64,000 bases of DNA from assembly GCA_914767715.1 (NCBI GenBank), contig OU612072.1, forward strand, positions 23,994,001 through 24,058,000, given 5' to 3'. The notes under the pieces are model-generated. The model was not told the origin of the DNA. It was given only the letters and a program-made list of their open reading frames with translations, and did no database searches. Below are positions 38,650-48,979 of the stretch, one piece after another; the stretch's first letter is position 1, and the number at the start of each line of letters is the position of its first letter. The position numbers and the translations under genes were made by a program. Source of the DNA: Membranipora membranacea (Eukaryota > Bryozoa > Gymnolaemata > Cheilostomatida > Membraniporidae).

Positions 38650-39178
38650 CCTCTTTCCATTTTTTTGAATGTGTAGGGAACAAAACATACTAAAGTCGAA
38701 ACTGTGTTCAAACACGGCTGTGGACCATATATGCCTTTTGGAGGACATGGAGTTAAGGGCTGTTGTCAATCAATTTGGAGAGAATGCATGAAGAAGCAGC
38801 AACTCCCTGGTAGCGGGAATGTCGTGTAGAGGAAGCCCATTCTAATCCCATCAGAGTACCGACCAAGATGATAACACACACCAGATATCTGTTTATGACC
38901 TGGAAATATACATGGACACACAATTTGCCGTATTGTGTCGACCTTCTAACAGAAGCTGGCGGTCACTTGTCAAGTACCAAGTAAGTACATAGATATCTGA
39001 CAAAACATAACTCCACATAAATGAGTATGTCATAATAAGACAAGATTGAGAGCCCAGCTGTGTCCAAAACAGCCTCCTGCTGATTGAATCTCAGGGAGGG
39101 TGATCGCTGCCCAGAGTGGGGGAGTCATGACTAAATGTGGTGATTACCCCCTACACGTGCGCTCCAACTCATGATAAT

Positions 39179-39262
39179 GGCTCCTACAGATTGTTCCTAT
39201 GGGGTGCCCGGTTCTCAAGTGGCTCCTACAGATTGTTCCTATGGGGTGCCCTGTTCTCTAGT
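39179..39262. repeat. 42-bp tandem duplication
   Basis: GGCTCCTACAGATTGTTCCT starts at 39179 and 39221, a 42-bp step. The copies are nearly identical, differing mainly near their 3' ends (CGGTTCTCAAG versus CTGTTCTCTAG). Confidence 0.9.
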
Positions 39263-39890
39263 GACGAAACCATGACCAACTGCAGTGATTGCAGGTTTAA
39301 GATGACACATGGATAGTTTGTAATTCTAAGAAAACTCATATAATTTAGCCCCTGCCGATAACCTCTGGGGTGGTAACTAAATAATTGTTACTCATAGAAT
39401 GAATCTGTGGCCAAAAACAGCTGATTATTTTACAAATTATCAAGAATTCTTATTATTAATATTCCTGACGAAATTGTTGCTTTGACAACATTAATTCATA
39501 GCAGAATGTAATTTTGTGCATATGAATGATATGGATGGGGTGTTGCAACTATTGTGACAGCTAGGGTTGTCATGGTGACAGGAGGGTTTGACATTTCTGG
39601 ACAGGTGCTTCGAGGAAGTAACAATATGGTGATTGATTAGAGATGCATTGCCAGATTGACAGCTTTAATCAGCGAGCACTGTGGACTTTGCAGCCAATCC
39701 AGCGAGATTTTGCAAAATCGATTGGCATTTAAATAGTATTAAAAAACAATATTGGCATTCAAACTGTATTAAATTTGTATTTAAAAACAATATTTTGGTC
39801 TCTTTCCAACATTTTAAAATAATGAGTCTGTCAATAGCAAAAAGGAAATAAAAATACTGGAGTGTACTAGATTACAGCCGCGCTTGTTAA

Positions 39891-39942
39891 GTCTGAGCCC
39901 CCCAGACTCTTGCTCCCTGCCCGACAGCCCCCCGGCCGGGAA
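39891..39942 (+). repeat. GC-rich AGCCCCCC dispersed repeat, copy 3
   Basis: It reads GTCTGAGCCCCCCAGACTC, then a CTCCCTGCCCGACAGCCCCC tail ending in a GGCCGGGAAG stretch. GTACTAGA lies about 25 bp upstream. It directly precedes the possible reverse-transcriptase remnant. Confidence 0.65.
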
Positions 39943-39959
39943 GCTGGTAGGTTCTTCGA

Positions 39960-40168
39960 CACAGACATTGGTGCTCAATAATTTGAACCATTTTCTATCT
40001 TTTTACAGTTCAAGAATTTTATCGAACATGAACTACGCTGCTCCCAGTTGTTTCCCGTACCTGTCAAACGAAGACAATGAAAATCTAGAGCTGCTACAAA
40101 GACTCTGGTCTACGAGTCGTATTAGACTCTGGTCTACGCTCAAGCTGAATATCTCACAGTCTTCTTAG
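39960..40168 (+). pseudogene. Possible non-LTR retrotransposon reverse-transcriptase remnant
   Basis: An open frame (from the TTG at 39884) includes SRILSNMNYAAPSCFPYLS and then NEDNENLELLQRL. Non-LTR (jockey/CR1-like) reverse transcriptases carry, near the thumb, a pattern of the form L-x-Y-A-x-P-V-W followed about 10-15 residues later by L-E-x-V-Q-R. The similarity is suggestive only. The catalytic YXDD region is absent, the N-terminal part of the frame is the GC-rich dispersed repeat, and the frame ends after a short internal duplication (GACTCTGGTCTACG twice). If real, it is a dead fragment. Confidence 0.25.
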
Positions 40169-41260
40169 CTATTTGAATTACGTAAATGACCTAAAAGGAG
40201 AATACCAACTATCCAAGCGTAAGGAGTTGGCTCGTCCAAAATGCAAACAGCTCAGTGTAACCAGAGATATTTCAAGCTGGCTAAGAGCGTGACCCGATTC
40301 ATTTTTTTTAATACTGCTGTTGTCACAATCTCTCAATCTTATTTTATTTAAAATATAGTTCATACGTATATAATATGATCTTATAACTCCATGCCACCCA
40401 TCTACTGTGTTTCCTCGAATATATGGCCAATAGAAGCCAAAGTAAACCTGGTATGTGTATGCAAGGTCGTTAATGAAAAAATGTACCATGAATCGAAGAG
40501 AAAATTGAATACAACAGTGTTTTGTGGAAGTACAGTGGGAGTTTTATGCTGTCCGTGAATTTGTAAGGTTGCAAGAATCAGGCTCAGCATCTTGTCCCAG
40601 TAATAAGACTTGGACTGTGTTTAATGTCCTTGCTAAAAATGTACGAACACTTCAATCGGGAAGACCGGTGGAGAACTAAGACTGCCCTCAGCCTCCATAG
40701 CTTCTGTTGTTGTGCTTGAAGCTTCTGACTTCGATTTTAATAGCGTGGGGTCAGGGGTCAGCCTACACCCTGACACGTCTCAGTATGTGACTCAATGGTA
40801 CTTGTGTTAGAGATTGCCGCCCTTACCAACAGTATATAAATGGGGTTCGAGCGGAGATTGCTGATTATCTCCGAATGGTGACTACACAAATGATAATTGC
40901 TTAGTTCCCTTTACAGAATTTGTGTTGAAATCTTGCCTCCGATGATAAGGTTAACAATATTCATAGAAGGAAGCTGGACAACGCCCAACCTATTGTGTCT
41001 GACTTGTTCGGGTAGGCCATTAACTATCCTTGGGGTGACCGGACACTATCATCGCATCTATTGTTTGTAGCCACAAAAACCATGTCCATTTATATTAGAT
41101 ATGACATAACTACATGTTATGACATATTAGTATATTATAAGTTCGGCCCACCCTGATTTGAACTCATTACCCCTTTCTGCTTCTCTCTCTCTAGTGATGA
41201 ATGAGGTTCTCATAATAATGAAAACAGTGAAAACCAGATTTTCCCAAACTTACTAATCAT

Positions 41261-41353
41261 GACCAGCCACAGCCAGTACAAGAGGTGGTCAGACCAGCCA
41301 CAGCCAGTACAAGAGCTGGTCAGACCAGCCACAGCCAGTACAAGAGCTGGTCA
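41261..41353. repeat. 31-bp tandem repeat, exactly 3 copies
   Basis: Units begin GACCAGCCACAGCCAGTACA at 41261, 41292 and 41323. The first has AAGAGGTGGTC where the others have AAGAGCTGGTC. The sequence ends cleanly at 41353. Confidence 0.92.
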
Positions 41354-41471
41354 ACATAGCTTCTTATTGATGTCCTCCCTCCATCCCTTCCAGCTCATAT
41401 ATCCTTCTTCATATTCTTTAGACTCTTGACCCGCCCCACGGACCCCTATCCTCAATTTTCCATAGAAAGAT

Positions 41472-41486
41472 GGGGAGGGGGGGGGG
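41472..41486 (+). other. G-rich tract
   Basis: A run of four G, one A and ten G. It is probably length-variable, and the assembly here may be imprecise. Confidence 0.6.
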
Positions 41487-41589
41487 ATGCCGTCGGATGG
41501 GGCAAGATAAGGACTAGACTAGACTAGGATGTGACAGGAGTTCCGTCCCAAATCCCTGAGCGTGCTGTGTTTAATATCAGCATATGAGT

Positions 41590-41644
41590 ATATAATATCA
41601 CAGAGTAAGGATATATGTCATGTCCTTACTCTGTGATATTATAT
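41590..41644. repeat. 22-bp perfect hairpin, TCACAGAGTA type, copy 1
   Basis: The arms are 41590-41611 and 41623-41644 (core ATCACAGAGTAAGGA), perfectly complementary with an 11-nt loop. The core resembles the hairpin at 50829-50870. In RNA it would form a pre-miRNA-sized stem, but the near-perfect symmetry fits a small foldback element better. Confidence 0.7.
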
Positions 41645-42411
41645 TGATATGTCTGTCTTCTAGTTATAATGATTTATAACGACATGGTAATGTTATTATA
41701 AAGCTGGCTTCATTGATACTAGATAGCACATAAGGAAACAGACCTCCGGGAATGTTTGACCATAGGACTGGCTGGAGTTAAAACGGACATCAATTTGTCC
41801 TTTTTTATTATAAAGCCCATCCTAAGACCATAATACTTTTCCTAAATAAGATTAATTAATAAAGAGTTGGACTTTTTGGTTGATCATGTAAATCCTCTCT
41901 GATGATCGATGGAATGTTCCTGATTACACTGATTATAGTGGATATTCGACACACTCGGTTTTATTATTTGTCCTGTTGCCAAGAATGGGGTTTACAAAAC
42001 ATGACGAATAGGGGACGCCTCATCAACCATTATAAACAGGATCTAAAATTAACTCTCTCTACGATCTCGTGTATCCTGTAATTTAAGTCACGCTAAAATT
42101 AATATTGTACTATTTTTTGGCAACGTAGTGAGAAGGGTAACAGACCCCTGGAGTTAGGTACTTGGAAAGGAGTAATCCTAATCCACTACAGTACATCTCA
42201 CACGGCTCAGCAACGGGCCATACGATATAAATAATCCGTGTTACATCTTTATGTCTTTATGTCTTTCTGTAAAATGCAATTAAATGTTTTGAGTATGATG
42301 TAAACACTAGAATGGCTATAAAACCATACTATTTAGTGTGACAAGGCTGGCAGGTGCTCTAATCCACAAATGGTCGCGGGAACCAGTGTAGACTGACTTG
42401 ATAGTCTCAAA

Positions 42412-42499
42412 GGGGAGGGGTAGCCTGGGCAGGCTGTTGGGGGTGGGAGGGTGGTGGGGGACATCCACCCCTGACAGTCTGCCCAGGCTAGGGAAGGGG
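42412..42499. mobile_element. TAGCC-family element, copy D (70 bp), beside the GC-rich repeat
   Basis: The element is 42421-42490. The terminal inverted repeats TAGCCTGGGCAGGCTGT and TAGCCTGGGCAGACTGT (from the right end) match at 16/17. The flanking 9-mers GGGGAGGGG (42412-42420) and GGGAAGGGG (42491-42499) match at 8/9, although low complexity weakens this evidence. On the minus strand the right flank reads GAGTTTGAGCCCCCTTCCC, resembling the start of the AGCCCCCC repeat. Confidence 0.6.
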
Positions 42500-44480
42500 G
42501 CTCAAACTCAGTAAGAATTAGCAAAATGCACCTTTTGAGCACTTAAACTAACCCCCAGGTGTGCTCCAACCTGTCTGCAAACATGCTTGAGGATGCGGAG
42601 TGTGATGACCATCTGATTTTAATCACCCTTTTAATCAATTTGACAGCCTATCTATGTAATCCGTTCGTTCGTTCGATAGGGAGTATCATGCACGCAGGGA
42701 GTATCATGCCTTTTTTGCCAGATTTAAGGATTTAGAGTGCTATTCCTTAAATTTTAATTTTTTTCACCAATAATTCACTTAATTACCATAAATTATAAGA
42801 TCCTAGACCAGTGCAAAACAACAGTTGGCAAAGTAGAACAAAAGTAATTTACTGAGCCGTTCAAATGGGGAGCAATTGGTAATTTAATTATAGGCAATAT
42901 TATCCAGCCTTCAAAGAACTGTACCAAAGTGCTCGCTAGTTTAATGATGTAACAGAACTTGTAATTAATTAAATTTTGACAGGTTATGGAAAATATGCTC
43001 TAAAAACCTGCAAATGAACTTTTTAAAGTATGGGGTATTTCAGTGCGTCATAGTGCCATTATGATAGGTAGACATTGCCAGTACCTTTACGTAGGATGGT
43101 GATGGCCGACATCAAAGTTGATAAAACTTTATTTCAACTTTAATGACAGGTAAAATAACTAGTACAAAAATGATATTGATGTCATGTCGTTTATTTAGAT
43201 TGATCTTATTTAGGTAAGACAGTCTGAATCATACACATATTATTTGGCGCTGTCAAATGTCAGAGCACTGCTGTGGCTTGTCACATATGACAATGGTATA
43301 GTGTCACATTATAGAGTGGTTAGAAAAGCACTCACTTGCTCCGTGGTGCCACAATGCCACTCTGGTGGCATAACGCTCTCACACAACGTGACAGCGTTTG
43401 TGTTAACACCGCTGGGTCAAGATAATAGTAAAGTGAAGTGCAGAGGAGTTTTTGGTGATAAATTTACCAACCTAACGAGCATTTTGTGTCTGGTGAAGTA
43501 TTTGAATGGCTTTATGTCGTTTCTCAAGGATTTGGGATTATGTCACACCACCTTGAGCAAGGGATTGCAGTCATTTGGATTCTGTCAGAAGATATTTATG
43601 TTTGTAAATTGCTTCATCTGCAACGGATTGTACATCTGGCTGAGCTGGAGGGAGGTGGAAGAGATAATTGAGATGGGTGTAGACAGTAGAGAATTTATGT
43701 GTCTGACTCCACAGGTGCCCCATATCTAATCAATCAACGCAGAGTCACAAATTTCAAAAACCAAATTTCAAAACTCTTTTCAACATTTTTGAGTAATCCC
43801 ATTGAAAGTCGATTGATGGAGCATTTCCATAATTTTAAGTGAATTAATAATCCAAAACAAACACCCATTAGTTTTGTTGCAAAATGGAATTGTTTCTATT
43901 TATATCGCAATAATTTGATAAAGATCTTTCTCTCTCCCTACACACACCTGATCAGTGTGCCTAGTCTGGAACTCCTCAATCACACACCTTCACACATAAA
44001 AACCACAAATCAGATGACCCTGTCTTATACAGATAGGGCCTGTGTGTAAAACAGGATAACCAGGAATAAAGGAATGTATGCGATATGATTCCTGCATCTA
44101 ATCTAAACTTTAATCATAGATTAACATATAATCCATTTACTACATTTAGGTCGACTGTAATATGTACTATCATGCACAGTGGAAATAGTAAAATTGTTTT
44201 GAGTTTAATGTGAGGATGAATGTAAACTCCTCCAACGCTACAAATTTAATCAATGGCAGGAAAGCTTTGGAATAATGGGTTGTTTTATAGGATGTCAAAA
44301 TCCCTCTGACTGTTAATCCAATGAAGAAATCAGTGAATCTGTAGGGAAAACAAATTTAAAGCAACTGTGGGAATACCAGAGGAAATCCAGCATACAAAAA
44401 TGTACTTGTTCTACCACATGGCAGGAGTTACACTTTATAAGGAAACGCAATAAGAGGGCCAAGTTTCCACACTCAACCAG
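42500..44480. other. No assigned gene
   Basis: The longest unexplained open frame of the window, 161 codons at 43244-43729 plus, begins at TTG; its first ATG comes late and I recognise no domain in it. Composition is not clearly coding. The rest is AT-rich. A 14-bp direct repeat lies at 42678-42709. Confidence 0.4.
42678..42709. repeat. 14-bp direct repeat with 4-bp spacer
   Basis: AGGGAGTATCATGC at 42678-42691 and again at 42696-42709, just after a short GTTC run. Confidence 0.8.
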
Positions 44481-44689
44481 AATTGCGGTCATTGCTGGAG
44501 AGAGAATCGCAGAAAAAGCACCGAATCAGACGGGTGGCCTCCGAGTCAGACAACCGCACAACTACAAGTGTGAAGTGTCACTCTCCACGCTCTCTCACCG
44601 ACGGAGCCCTGTCAGAGATCGGACAAGATCAATCGTTCAACATGCAAAAAATAGCGAAGCATTTGAGATTTGAGCGGAGCTGTGGCTGA
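44481..44689 (+). CDS. Candidate terminal coding exon of an unidentified plus-strand gene
   Basis: The stretch follows an acceptor-like pyrimidine-containing CACACTCAACCAG (AG at 44479-44480), stays open for 69 codons from 44483 and ends with TGA at 44687-44689. It is visibly more GC-rich than its surroundings. The translation is charged and Ser/Arg-rich without low complexity (for example SLLERESQKKHRIRRVASES, then later SLTDGALSEIGQ). Two AATAAA hexamers and a GU-rich tract follow at once. There is no ATG before the late NMQK, so upstream exons would be needed; none could be identified. No family was recognised. An internal CAA|GTGTGA could instead be a donor. Confidence 0.35.
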
Positions 44690-44765
44690 TAATAAATTAT
44701 ATCATCTAATAAATTATATCATCGGGATAAAAGAGGACTTTTTTTGGTCTGTGGTTGGTTGGTGG
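44690..44765 (+). promoter_or_regulatory. Candidate poly(A) site: duplicated AATAAA plus GU-rich element
   Basis: A perfect 17-bp tandem duplication (44690-44706, 44707-44723) puts AATAAA at 44691-44696 and 44708-44713. A T/GT-rich tract (TTTTTTTGGTCTGTGGTTGG) follows at 44739-44765. The order and spacing match a metazoan cleavage and polyadenylation site right after the candidate stop codon. Confidence 0.45.
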
Positions 44766-46026
44766 CATTTCTCTGAGGGCATGTTAACCGCTATCAATGT
44801 CGGCGCTTTGGATGAGCCATTATAGGCAGAGGTTGAAAGAATCATCGCTGTGTGCTCCTCTCAAGCTTTGAGTCATAAAAAAACTTCAAAACCAAAACCA
44901 GCCCTCGTGATGAATGAAACAGAAAGGTGAGATCACAGGTCATTCATTCTCACTCCAGATCTACAGTAGAGGGAGACCATCAGCTGGACAGGAGGCGCCC
45001 ATGTGACGGTCTTGTTATCAGCAGAACCATAACAATTTGTTGTTTCTAGGGAAGGGCAATAATTGCAAGCGAAATCCCCATTCAATTTATGGTTATGACC
45101 ATATTTGCTCCCAATCCATAAGCATCTACTGCCATAATGCAGCTTTAAACGCACATAGAGCCCATTTCAACAGAATTTATCTGAACTTTGTAAACGTAAA
45201 TAAGGTAATTTGTATGAGCAAAGTAGGCTCTTGAATCACAGCCATGGGCACACCTGATTGATGGATATTTTGTTATGACAACTTGGTAACAGTGCTCCTC
45301 AGTCCAAATCCTCAGGGCATTTACTGATTTGAGGGTGGTACCTACCATATCCGACTTACCACCATGACAGAGTGGGCTCGGGACGAAGCTTCAGGAAAGA
45401 AATCAAAGAAAAACAAAGAGATAAATCATCTTAGTTGGAACATTTTATCTTCTAGTGTCATTATTATGTACAATAACAGAATAACGCTGCTGTATGTTTA
45501 TCGCCTCTGTCCATCCGTCAGTTTGAGGTAGACCAACAAAGCTCTGATTCTCCGTCCAATCCAATTAAATCAAACCAAATACTCTGGACGTCTGAATTCT
45601 CTATCCTGCTTTCACTTGGCGTTCGCATCTATACAACAAGAGATGGCACTGAGCCACCAAAGCATGTGCTAATTCTACTCTAAACACGTAAAACCCTCAT
45701 TGCACTAGCGTAAATATTAAATTCCTAAAATATCTGTTTACGGCCGCGAGGGATTTAAATTTGTGATCTTGTAACACATACGTACGCATGACCAGCCGAC
45801 TTTGACTTCTTCCCACTAAAACGGGTACCAGCACACTGGAGAAGTGTGATGACCTGTTATGTATTCACCTCCCACTGCAAGGTTAGATAATGACAAACGA
45901 TTTCTGACTAAAGACTTTCAGTGTGGTAAATTTGGTGTATTTGAAGACAATATTTTCTTGGCACATGCTTGTTGGCCCTGGACCTCCATCTAACAAAGAA
46001 GTGCACAGATCAGTGTGATGTTAAGT

Positions 46027-46080
46027 GGGGGTGATGGTGGGGTGATTGAGGGGTGATATAGGGGTGGGGGTTGGGGGGGG
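46027..46080 (+). repeat. G-rich GGGGTGAT-type repeat with G-quadruplex potential
   Basis: Successive GGGGTGAT-like units end in GGGGTGGGGGTTGGGGGGGG. At least six runs of four or more G with short loops occur on the plus strand, which is sufficient for a G-quadruplex. Confidence 0.75.
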
Positions 46081-48646
46081 TATACTGAAAGGTGACAGGT
46101 GACAAACCAGAACTGGTGTCTTGTAAGAAGGTCATTGTGACCTCAGGCCTCACCCTCAGACCAGACTACAGAATTTGCGACCATATTATGTACATATGAG
46201 ATAGGATAGTGCTGAGAGGAGTGTCGAGACTTCAGAACTGAATTGGTAATTTAGTTGTCCACCCAGGATCATGTAACCAGCAGCCTGAGTGCATAGTACA
46301 GTCAGTCTGGGCGCATAGACTGCTCAAAAGTTCGGCATGACCCTCACAGCTAGCTGCTCTATAGCTGATGCTGTCATGAAACTCATAAACCTCAGTGATA
46401 AGATGATCTACAGTGAGATTACATGGGATTGTTGGGAGGTTTCATACCTAGGAAAGGTAATTATCCCCTTACCCAGAAGACATCCAAGCGCACACGCTGC
46501 TCGCTAGCTGTATATTCACTGAGCCAGTATACACGTACACACTTAGCAGTGACGAAAGATGAGCTGTTTTTTTTTGCGAATAAGGGTTCATGTCATTCAC
46601 CAATTTTAGACGGCGGGACAATCATTCAAGATTTGAAAGCGAAACATGACATTCAACCTTCCTAAGAGTGATACATTTAAACGGGTTGTGGCATATTTCG
46701 TAAATTTCAAACTATACGTAGAGGAACCGCATAGAGTTTTGTAATAAGAGGACACTTGATAGATCCTGTATTGTTGGGGATCTAGTCGATATAAACTATT
46801 TATTTGTCATTAAAATGTACAGGATCTTAATTGTGATTTCGTGTTTTAAATGGGAGGAAATGTATGGTTTAAATGTGCTGTTTGGCATAACGCTAATCTA
46901 TTTATAAGTCAATAAAATTCATCTTTTTACTTTTTTGCATGGTTACGCATATTTAAAGCAAATTTAAACCGGCTATCAATTACGGATAAAAGATATTGGT
47001 TTTGATTTTTCCAATGCCCCAGAGCATATCACTAATTTCGAGGTATTTCAATTGAATGAAATTGATAAATTCGATGCCAGCTCAAATCAAATCAATTCTT
47101 CTTTATGACACAATGCTTTGCCATCTCGAAATGTGATCCGAGACACTCGCAGTTTTCCCTCCCTAGGGAGCTTTACAAATTGGCGCGTAAAATTGTTGCC
47201 AAACTTTTTGCACTTTGTCTATTATTCAATAAAACACTTTTGCCGCTGATCCACAATGCTAAGGCCTAAGCTTCACGAGTAGACAGGCGTACAAAAGGTG
47301 GGGGGTTACATACCCCATCCCCTTTCTATAGGATGTAATTCGATGAGCAATGTGTATTATTTACACGAGGTTTTAGGTACACAATGATAGGTAAGGATAT
47401 ATAACCATATAGAGTTCAGAATAGATGCCTCTATACAATAAAGATTAGATAACTACCTAATTGACATGTGAATACCCTACAGCAATAGCCTACAGCAGCC
47501 CATCCTAACTCACAGGTGTGCACGGTCAGTACGGGGGCGTCACAACAGGCCCTTAACTGAAGGCAGCGTGATGGAGACTGAGGCTTGAAAATGATCCAGG
47601 CTATTAATAGATTTAGTCTGTCAATGTGACAATACTTTATGTTGCCCAGGCCAGGTCGTCAGGTTTCAGAGATAGACTGCACTAGTTTATCTGATAGTGT
47701 TTGGAAAGTGAATTCCGATGGATGCGTAGTATCCGCTGATTGCTAACATGTAATTACATGTAACATTAGAATAATACAAACTTGTACTATTTCAGTTTAT
47801 CTGATAGACTTGTGTAGATCTTATTAGTGTCAGCATTCCACATAACAGAACGTAATCTTAGAACGTAACGTATCCTGGAATTTCACTATCAATCTTCTCT
47901 TTTATTCCCCTCTCTGAAGTTTGAAAGACGAAGAATGAAGATTGAAATTTCCTTTAAGAATTTTATATTTATAGCAATAGTTTTCAGTATCTTCGCTTAT
48001 AGGGGAGACGGACTTTTAATCGAGAATCTTTAGAAGCGGATTTAACCCAGGACAAGGTTGTCTGTATCCGTTTGATGGTACCCTAGAGGGGTAAAAAAGT
48101 CGCAGGAGGAAAAGTTTGCCATTTCTCCCAGGCTTGAAATATGGGAATGGCTGGAGAGCTAATTGAGATTTTCATGCCTGTATTTCATGAGTATGAGACG
48201 TTTTTTCATAAATTTCAAAGAATTTGTTTAGCTCTGGTCAGGCGATTTATGACGCGCTCATTGTTAAGTACCCATGTACCCAGGAAACCAGGTCAAGTGT
48301 ATATGTCATCATCCCACCAGTCACCGCAGCCTCTGACGTCGCTTGTTATATCGGAAATGTTATAATAATTATCATCTGATCTCGGTTTTTATCCCTCCCA
48401 TGCTTTGCCGTGTTTTTCGCCTCAAAAGTCGACATTAAAGTGACGAATTAACTAACTCTCACCACTAACTAACATGATTCAGTGCATCATCCAAACACAA
48501 GCCGGAACTAAAAGGTCGAAATAACAAATTGCTTCCTCCACAATTTCAGGTATCCTACTGAAACATATTTAAAACGTTGGCCTCGGTGAGATCATTCTAG
48601 GAATCCGGATACCCAGCAAGCTAATAATTTGGTTCTCTAGTACCAT

Positions 48647-48733
48647 CTACCAATATAAGCTTGGTGTGTCCGGTTATTCTACCAATATAAGCTTGGTGTG
48701 TCCGGCTATGCTACCAATATGAGCTTGGTGTGT
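48647..48733. repeat. 32-bp tandem repeat, about 2.7 copies
   Basis: CTACCAATATAAGCTTGGTG units start at 48647, 48679 and 48711 (period 32). The third has ATGAGC for ATAAGC and stops after GTGTGTG. Confidence 0.92.
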
Positions 48734-48772
48734 GGTATGTGTAGTACATGTACAGAATCATGACAGTAAAAT

Positions 48773-48979
48773 ATGAGGACATGTGTTAAGACTAACAAGG
48801 CGTGTAAGGACTATAACATGCAGGGATGTTTTGACTGTTTGGGTAAACTGTGTGACATTAGTGAGACTATTTTTAACTTGTGTGTTTATGTCAACAGTGC
48901 CAATAAATTTAATTCAAACTGCAAGGACATTTTGTGTTTAAATAAATTACATGACGCAGAGGGCGGTTATCTAGATTAA
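48773..48979 (+). CDS. Low-confidence small cysteine-rich ORF
   Basis: A 68-codon frame starting at ATG encodes eight cysteines (residues 4, 11, 19, 22, 27, 37, 50, 55). There is no signal peptide or membrane segment at this ATG, and an in-frame stop lies two codons upstream, so as it stands it would be an intracellular or incomplete product. TGT/TGC enrichment could also come from the TGTG-rich local sequence. No family was recognised. Confidence 0.12.
   Translation: MRTCVKTNKACKDYNMQGCFDCLGKLCDISETIFNLCVYVNSANKFNSNCKDILCLNKLHDAEGGYLD

Larger units (their letters stand above)
38650..42420. other. Gene-poor region with repeats
   Basis: Apart from the repeats and possible reverse-transcriptase remnant listed separately, I see no gene. 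Minus-strand frames near 40178-40590 have no recognisable domains. Confidence 0.5.

Noticed and set aside
40840-40870. GGTTCGAGC considered as a Pol III B box of a second tRNA
   Set aside because: No cloverleaf can be formed around it and there is no A box at the right distance.
43244-43729. Longest open frame outside the TIS11-like gene (161 codons, plus strand)
   Set aside because: It starts at TTG, not ATG. No domain, signal peptide or family resemblance, no clear splice sites, and AT-rich composition like the surroundings.
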